Of a stretch of DNA of 20,812 bases, positions 17,087-20,812 are shown piece by piece. Each line of letters opens with the position of its first letter. Positions within the stretch are counted from its first letter, which is position 1. This stretch comes from a virus. Below the pieces are notes generated by a model, which was given only the letters and a program-made list of their open reading frames with translations, did not search any database and was not told the origin of the DNA. The stretch spans positions 1-20,812 of the IMG/VR virus record IMGVR_UViG_3300031251_000119. One strand, given 5' to 3'. Both the position numbers and the translations under genes were made by a program.

Positions 17087-17624
17087 AATTCATCACTACA
17101 TAAAATTTAACTTCGTAGTGGCTTACAAAATTTTTATATTCAATTGTTTTATCACCGATCTTGATTGTATTGGATTTAAACTTGATGTCAGTTGTTATGA
17201 TATCAAATCCAATTGATTTATAGTCTCCAAGTAAAATTGCTTTGTGTTTAGGTGATTGATCAAACATGTAAATAGCATAAAGCTTAACATATTTAACAAC
17301 ATCCGTATCATTTTCAGGTTCGATATAATCAATACCAAAAACACTTTTCAAAAAACAAATAAATCTGGTTTTTTCGTCATTGGTTGAGGGCAGGGAGCTA
17401 CCCATCGTTGCAATTTCAGTTGTTACATGTGAGTGACTAAGGCTATCTTGTTTGATGATGACAGCTGTTTGTGTTTTAGACACCTTAGCAAGATCACAAG
17501 ACCAAACTAATGCTGATTTACCATTAAAGCTTCTGTATTGATTGATAAACCCAAGCATTTCCGTATCTTGAGCGTAGATGCTGGTAGATACTGTGATAAA
17601 GAGTGCAATGATTAGGTTTTTCAT
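17073..17624 (-). CDS. Secreted CAP-superfamily (SCP/PR1-like) protein (183 aa)
   Basis: Start at the ATG at 17624; an in-frame TTG at 17645 would give seven more residues but lies inside the promoter -7 box. Residues 1-19 (MKNLIIALFITVSTSIYAQ) are a signal peptide with a probable cut after A18. The CAP features follow: INQYR...G...LVWSCDLAKVS at 27-49, SHSH at 63-66 with TEIATMG in the place of the usual G-E-N segment, and SPKHKAILLGDYKSIGFD at 124-141 matching the W-x-x-S-x-x-H...iG element. CAP proteins of bacteria are extracytoplasmic and of varied function; no activity can be assigned. It is transcribed against the late genes from its own host-type promoter, like a moron gene of bacterial origin. 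Confidence 0.75.
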   Translation of the reverse strand: MKNLIIALFITVSTSIYAQDTEMLGFINQYRSFNGKSALVWSCDLAKVSKTQTAVIIKQDSLSHSHVTTEIATMGSSLPSTNDEKTRFICFLKSVFGIDYIEPENDTDVVKYVKLYAIYMFDQSPKHKAILLGDYKSIGFDIITTDIKFKSNTIKIGDKTIEYKNFVSHYEVKFYVVMNFKSE

Positions 17625-17642
17625 AACGTTTTTATTACCTAA

Positions 17643-17674
17643 CAAAGGTAAGTAAAAAATATTTAAATACCAAA
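17643..17674 (-). promoter_or_regulatory. Bacteroidetes-type promoter for the CAP gene
   Basis: On the minus strand: TTTG (17674-17671), 20 bases, TACCTTTG (17650-17643). This is a perfect match to the -33 TTTG / -7 TAnnTTTG pattern, with the ATG 18 bases beyond the -7 box. It also fixes the CAP gene start at 17624. Confidence 0.8.
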
Positions 17675-17678
17675 CATT

Positions 17679-17975
17679 TTAAGAATTTTCTTCTAATATA
17701 TTGTAAATCATAGTGATAATCTCAGGAATACCATAATTTTTGGCCCATTCACCATCACTTAAATTCAAACTATTAGCCTTTTTAGAATATAATTTATATA
17801 GCTTTTTAGCTGTTAATTTGGTTTGAACCTTGTGTTTGATTAGGATATCAAAAACGATACCACATACTTCTTCACCAGAAAAAGTTGTTTTCCAATCCAA
17901 AAGTTCAGCGATTTCATCTACTTCACTCTTATATTCCTTTAAAAGCTTTGCTTTTGTAAGTGATAATTTGCCCAT
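17679..17975 (-). CDS. Small protein of unknown function (98 aa)
   Basis: I do not recognise this protein. It starts MGKLSLTKAKLLKEYKSEVD, with a Lys/Glu-rich first helix, then an acidic DEIAELLDW segment, then FSGEEVCGIVFDILIKHKV, a basic helix with KLTAKKLYKLYSKKA, and a C-terminal helix. The overall picture is a soluble all-helical protein with no signal peptide. The three parts with alternating charge could fit a small DNA- or protein-binding domain. It has its own perfect host-type promoter 16 bases upstream and lies 54 bases before the CAP gene in the same direction, so the pair behaves as two separately started minus-strand genes inserted between the OmpA-like gene and the tail tube gene. 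Confidence 0.6.
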   Translation of the reverse strand: MGKLSLTKAKLLKEYKSEVDEIAELLDWKTTFSGEEVCGIVFDILIKHKVQTKLTAKKLYKLYSKKANSLNLSDGEWAKNYGIPEIITMIYNILEENS

Positions 17976-17991
17976 TTTACTCTAATAATAA

Positions 17992-18022
17992 CAAAGATAC
18001 CAAAAAAAACTTAGATAAACAA
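17992..18022 (-). promoter_or_regulatory. Bacteroidetes-type promoter for the 98-aa gene
   Basis: On the minus strand: TTG (18022-18020), 20 bases, TATCTTTG (17999-17992), then 16 bases to the ATG. It fits -33 TTG / -7 TAnnTTTG. Confidence 0.75.
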
Positions 18023-18042
18023 GTATATTTTCTGTTTCTCCC

Positions 18043-18050
18043 ATATTTAT
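18043..18050 (+). promoter_or_regulatory. ATATTTAT motif, distal site before the tail tube gene
   Basis: The motif is flanked by CCC and GGG (CCC-ATATTTATA-GGG) 83 bases before the tube ATG. On the minus strand it reads TATAAATA and could instead serve the 98-aa gene. Confidence 0.3.
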
Positions 18051-18082
18051 AGGGTGAGAGAGAATATTTCTTAAAAAAAATA

Positions 18083-18113
18083 ATTCTTATGATATTTATT
18101 TAGAAATAAGAAT
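18083..18113 (+). promoter_or_regulatory. ATATTTAT motif inside an inverted repeat before the tail tube gene
   Basis: ATTCTTAT (18083-18090) and ATAAGAAT (18106-18113) are exact inverted repeats enclosing 15 bases that include ATATTTAT (18092-18099). The motif ends 34 bases before the ATG at 18134. It may be a late promoter with a repressor site, or a leader hairpin; the function is inferred. Confidence 0.4.
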
Positions 18114-18133
18114 ACATTTAAAACAAACACAAC

Positions 18134-18622
18134 ATGGCTGATTTATTAATGAAAATGCCTTTGCCTTACGAACCTAAGAAAAAGAATCGTTGGCTGATCA
18201 CTTTCCCAGCGGATTTAGGTATCCAACAATGGTGGTTATCATCTGCATCAAGACCTTCAATCACACAAAACGAAGTTGAAATTCCATTCCTTAACACATC
18301 AACATGGGTTATTGGACGTTTCACTTGGGAAGCGATTGATGTTACTTTCCGTGATCCAATTGGTCCATCGGCATCACAAGCAATTATGGAATGGGTTCGT
18401 CTTCATTCTGAATCTATCACAGGTCGTCAAGGTTATGCTGCTGGTTACAAACGTCCAGTTGAACTTGAAATGCTTGATCCGACAGGAGTTGTTGTTGAAA
18501 AATGGTTACTAGATGGAACTATGTTAACAAACGTTGGTTTTGGTGATTTATCTATGGATGATGATGGTATTGCTGATATTACAGCAACACTAAGATTTGA
18601 TAGAGCTATACTCTTGTTTTGA
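18134..18622 (+). CDS. Tail tube protein, T4 gp19-like (162 aa)
   Basis: This is the inner tube subunit of the contractile tail. The length is almost that of T4 gp19 (163 aa). Typical features are the N-terminal MPLPYEPKKKNRWLITFP, the strand and turn ASRPSITQNEVEIPFLN, then FTWEAIDVTFRDPIGPSASQ, the helix AIMEWVRLHSE, and near the C-terminus LTNVGFGDLSMDDDGIADIT followed by the final strand LRFDRAI. Six of its nine Arg codons are CGT, while most other genes here use AGA, consistent with selection for high expression. In T4 the tube gene directly follows the sheath gene; here about 2.3 kb of accessory genes lies between them. Confidence 0.93.
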   Translation: MADLLMKMPLPYEPKKKNRWLITFPADLGIQQWWLSSASRPSITQNEVEIPFLNTSTWVIGRFTWEAIDVTFRDPIGPSASQAIMEWVRLHSESITGRQGYAAGYKRPVELEMLDPTGVVVEKWLLDGTMLTNVGFGDLSMDDDGIADITATLRFDRAILLF

Positions 18623-18678
18623 TCTATCTGGTTATCAAGTAGTTACATTATATTTAACAAAATTGGTTGGTCAAATAC

Positions 18679-18708
18679 TTGACTTATTAAATTCTTTTAG
18701 TATACTTG
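18679..18708 (+). promoter_or_regulatory. Host-type promoter for the endonuclease gene
   Basis: TTGACT then TATACT with 16 bases between, which also reads as TTG-N19-TATACTTG, one mismatch from the Bacteroidetes -33/-7 pattern. It lies 36 bases ahead of the ATG at 18745. Confidence 0.6.
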
Positions 18709-18744
18709 TTTAAATAACATTTATATTAAAAGAATTTTTATTTT

Positions 18745-19620
18745 ATGATAGTTTGTAAAGAATGTAATAGAGAATTTGAATCATTAGATTCATTAAGAAG
18801 ACATAGAAGACAGAAACATGGGATTAATGCTGAACAAACATATGTTGATTATATATTAGGTGGTATTGAACCTAAGTGTAAATGTGGTTGTGGAGATAAG
18901 CCAAAATACTTGGGTATTGATGCTGGATATAATGATTATATGCGTGGACATGCTGCTAGAATAAATAATAATTGGGGGCATAATAAAACAGCACTTGAAA
19001 AATCTCATGCAACACAAAAAAGAATGCATGATGAAGGTAACCTTAAAGTATGGAATGATGGATTAACAATTGATGATGAAAGGGTGAGAAAGAATATTGA
19101 TAAGGTTATGGCTAATCCAAATCGTGGTGCAAATATTTCTAAGAAGTTATTTGGTGTTGAGAAAAGTGATGAGCATAAAGCAAATCTAAGTAAAACAGCT
19201 ATTATTAGATGGTCTAATAAAGAAGAAAGAGATAAACAAGCTGATAGATTAATTAAACGTTTAATTAAAAATAATTATAGAAATAAGAAAACAAAATTAG
19301 AATCCAAATTTGAAGAATTATTAGCAACATTAAATGTTAATTTTAAATATCAACATCAAGTTAGTTCATGTATTTTTGATTACCTAATTTTAGATAAAAA
19401 TACAGTTATTGAAGTAGATGGTGATTTTCATCATTGTAATCCTAATTCAACACATAGAATTCCTAAATATCCAATCCAATTTAAATCAATCGGTAATGAT
19501 ATTAGGAAAAACCTAATAGCTAAAGATAATAATATGAAACTACTTAGATATTGGGAATCTGATATAAACCAAAGACCAGAATGGGTTATTGAGGAATTAA
19601 AACGAGAATTAAATTTGTAA
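18745..19620 (+). CDS. Zinc-finger EDxHD-type (Vsr-like fold) homing endonuclease (291 aa)
   Basis: Residues 4-25 form a C2H2 zinc finger (C4, C7, H20, H25), followed by a CKCGCG cluster at 45-50 that may bind a second zinc. Residues 90-170 are a basic linker with NUMOD3-like features (SDEHKANLSKTAIIRW). The nuclease domain spans about 186-280: E186 in LESKFEELL, D212 in IFDYLI, the E223-V-D-G-D-F-H-H block, D252 in GNDIRKNLIA, and LLRYWESDI. This is the arrangement of the EDxHD family of phage homing endonucleases (I-Bth0305I type), related to Vsr and PD-(D/E)XK nucleases. It stands directly after the tail tube gene, a conserved gene of the kind such elements target, and has a separate host-type promoter. 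Confidence 0.85.
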   Translation: MIVCKECNREFESLDSLRRHRRQKHGINAEQTYVDYILGGIEPKCKCGCGDKPKYLGIDAGYNDYMRGHAARINNNWGHNKTALEKSHATQKRMHDEGNLKVWNDGLTIDDERVRKNIDKVMANPNRGANISKKLFGVEKSDEHKANLSKTAIIRWSNKEERDKQADRLIKRLIKNNYRNKKTKLESKFEELLATLNVNFKYQHQVSSCIFDYLILDKNTVIEVDGDFHHCNPNSTHRIPKYPIQFKSIGNDIRKNLIAKDNNMKLLRYWESDINQRPEWVIEELKRELNL

Positions 19621-19645
19621 ATTAATTATTTTTTTTGTACCTTTG
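19614..19645 (+). promoter_or_regulatory. Bacteroidetes-type promoter before the 180-aa gene
   Basis: TTTG (19614-19617), 20 bases, TACCTTTG (19638-19645), then 20 bases to the ATG at 19666. It is a perfect -33/-7 match and the same as the CAP gene promoter in both boxes and spacing. Confidence 0.8.
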
Positions 19646-19665
19646 TATAAATAAAAATAATAATT

Positions 19666-20208
19666 ATGAAATTTAAAGAAAGTTTAACTGATATCGATAA
19701 TTATAGACTTGAACATTTTTACTCTAAAAAAGAAATTGAGGAGAGGTTTGATGGGTTTCCAGAAGAAATTAGAGATATGCTAGATTTAGCTATTTTATTT
19801 TCATATCATAATATTTTTCAACAATACAACATTTTTAAAAAAAATAATTATAATATTTGTTATTTTATAGATAGAATTGAAATACATGGGTTAGATAATG
19901 AGGATCATTATTCTGAAAATAAACGTAGTAAAATAAATGCTAGTAGAGAAGATGCATACTTTAAAAAGAATAAAGTTATTATGAGATTTCCTTACAAAGC
20001 AATAAATATTGATGGGAAAGTTTATAACATTTTACAATTTGAAATGATTGATGATATAGATTCGAAGAAACTTGACGATATAGCTATAGAAACACTTAAG
20101 AATAGAGAATCGGTTATTAAACACATTAAAAGTATTAGATTTAAAGATGCGATTAACATCAATAAAATTATTTTTACATGTAACGATTTAATTATAGATA
20201 CTAAATAA
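19666..20208 (+). CDS. Protein of unknown function (180 aa)
   Basis: I do not recognise the family. The protein is soluble and rich in Ile, Asp, Lys and Asn. The N-terminal third is helical (MKFKESLTDIDNYRLEHFYS, then KKEIEERFDGFPEEIRDMLD). Residues 45-75 have aromatic and Asn-rich strands (NIFQQYNIFKKNN, then YFIDRIEIHG). Residues 105-140 form a beta hairpin with VIMRFPYKAINIDGKVYNIL, and the C-terminus returns to mixed helix and strand. There is no signal peptide, membrane helix or obvious catalytic cluster. The promoter is a perfect host type, so early expression is likely. It is convergent with the minus-strand gene at 20503 and the coding ends overlap by 8 bases, without a terminator in between. 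Confidence 0.6.
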   Translation: MKFKESLTDIDNYRLEHFYSKKEIEERFDGFPEEIRDMLDLAILFSYHNIFQQYNIFKKNNYNICYFIDRIEIHGLDNEDHYSENKRSKINASREDAYFKKNKVIMRFPYKAINIDGKVYNILQFEMIDDIDSKKLDDIAIETLKNRESVIKHIKSIRFKDAININKIIFTCNDLIIDTK

Positions 20209-20503
20209 GTCTAGTACCATTTTTCATTACTTTTTTTATTGTGGATTTGGTTTCTGGAGCATTAGCTGTCCAATAAGCAAAATCAGGTAAAATTTCAATT
20301 TCTTCCATATTTTTGATATTAACTTCATGACCAATGTTGAAGGTGGCTTTATACTGTTTTTGTCCAAATATAAGTTCACCATTTTCATTTATTGTTTTAT
20401 AGTTTATTATCCAAGAATTATGATGTTCAAATATATAAAACACATTAAAATATAGTTCTCTAGCTGTTTGTCTGTTTTCATTATTTTTAATATATTTGTT
20501 CAT
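20201..20503 (-). CDS. Protein of unknown function (100 aa)
   Basis: I do not recognise this protein. It begins MNKYIKNNENRQTARELYFN, followed by an aromatic-rich strand pair (VFYIFEHHNSWIINYKT), a hairpin with NGELIFGQKQYKATFN, and ILPDFAYWTANAPETKST near the C-terminus with a basic end. Its ATG overlaps the stop of the upstream gene by four bases (ATGA), so the two are translationally coupled in one minus-strand operon whose promoter lies beyond the window. The composition suggests a small soluble beta-rich protein. No motif points to a function. Confidence 0.58.
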   Translation of the reverse strand: MNKYIKNNENRQTARELYFNVFYIFEHHNSWIINYKTINENGELIFGQKQYKATFNIGHEVNIKNMEEIEILPDFAYWTANAPETKSTIKKVMKNGTRLI

Positions 20504-20811
20504 ATTTCGATTATAAATGTTTTACGTGGTATTTTATACTTTCTTTGAAGAATGGCAATTCGATCTTGAATTGCCAAGTTATTATTTATAGTATTTTTTA
20601 TCTTTAATTCAGATATAAATTGTTTAGCTAAATCGTTTGATAAATCATATTTGTCTAATCTGTTTAACCCATTCTTTCCAGTAATAGGCAATTGACATAA
20701 GAGATCAATAGTGAAATGTAATACATCTATGTTAAAATATGTTTTAATTGTCTTTTTTATTAATTCTACTGAATGATTTTCTGAAATATCAAAAACTCTT
20801 TGGAGTTCAAA
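20500..20811 (-). CDS. Partial protein of unknown function (5' end outside window)
   Basis: The frame is open from the window edge to TGA at 20500, so at least 103 residues are seen and the true start is beyond 20812. A TTG at 20691 could be taken for a start, but the frame upstream continues with plausible protein sequence (FELQRVFDISENHSVELIKK, then TIKTYFNIDVLHF). The visible part is mostly helical, with DKYDLSNDLAKQFISELKI and, near the end, DRIAILQRKYKIPRKTFII. The helix with QRKYKIPRKTF could form a helix-turn-helix-like or other nucleic-acid-binding unit, but I cannot confirm it. It is coupled by ATGA to the gene that follows. Confidence 0.5.
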   Translation of the reverse strand, partial: FELQRVFDISENHSVELIKKTIKTYFNIDVLHFTIDLLCQLPITGKNGLNRLDKYDLSNDLAKQFISELKIKNTINNNLAIQDRIAILQRKYKIPRKTFIIEI

Positions 20812-20812
20812 T

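Noticed and set aside
17624-17645. TTG start at 17645 for the CAP protein
   Set aside because: It overlaps the -7 promoter box, so it would lie upstream of the transcript start; ATG 17624 gives a clean signal peptide.
18635-18682. TCAAGTA/TACTTGA inverted repeat after the tail tube gene as a terminator
   Set aside because: The arms are 34 bases apart and no T-run follows; the second arm overlaps the -35-like box of the next promoter.
20689-20691. TTG start for the last minus-strand gene
   Set aside because: The frame stays open to the window edge with normal protein-like sequence, so this is an internal codon of a partial gene.

Overview
The window is a strongly A+T-rich stretch of a tailed phage with a contractile tail, most likely infecting a Bacteroidetes/Flavobacteria-type host. 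The phage identity rests on a T4 gp18-like tail sheath (13001-15853) and a T4 gp19-like tail tube (18134-18622), with fibre-like and receptor-binding-like proteins around them. The host guess rests on three perfect or near-perfect TTG-N20-TAnnTTTG promoters (the Bacteroidetes -33/-7 type), A-rich leaders without Shine-Dalgarno sequences, and structural proteins of a style common in Bacteroidetes phages. It is not possible to say from the sequence whether this is a free virion genome or a prophage.

Layout. 1-12687 is one long plus-strand structural run: a partial tail/baseplate-like protein; a 949-residue fibre with YadA-head (SHAEG) repeats; a small virion-type protein; three tandem paralogous receptor-binding-like proteins; a small tail-completion-like protein; a GIY-YIG homing endonuclease whose N-terminus resembles that of the next structural gene; that structural gene; and a 1591-residue protein with a tail/baseplate-like N-terminal half fused to an adhesin-like C-terminal half with a second SHAEG cassette. 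12698-12850 holds a small minus-strand gene (50 aa, ribbon-helix-helix-like) that faces away from the sheath gene. 13001-17086 carries the sheath, a strong terminator, and an OmpA-like protein. 17073-17975 is a minus-strand cassette (secreted CAP-domain protein and a 98-aa unknown), each gene with its own host-type promoter. After the tube gene comes an EDxHD-type homing endonuclease with an N-terminal zinc finger. The last part has three unknown genes, the outermost one cut by the window end.

How it works together. The plus-strand structural genes look like a late tail/fibre module. Several begin shortly after an ATATTTAT motif, which may be the phage late promoter element. The accessory genes (CAP protein, 98-aa protein, endonuclease at 18745, unknown at 19666) instead carry host-type promoters and are probably expressed early or independently. 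Two homing endonucleases mark this tail region as a target for mobile genes. The most notable observations are the apparent capture of a structural gene start by the GIY-YIG endonuclease, the same capped SHAEG cassette in two different fibre proteins, three in-frame tandem receptor-binding-like genes, and the reverse-strand CAP cassette lodged between sheath and tube.
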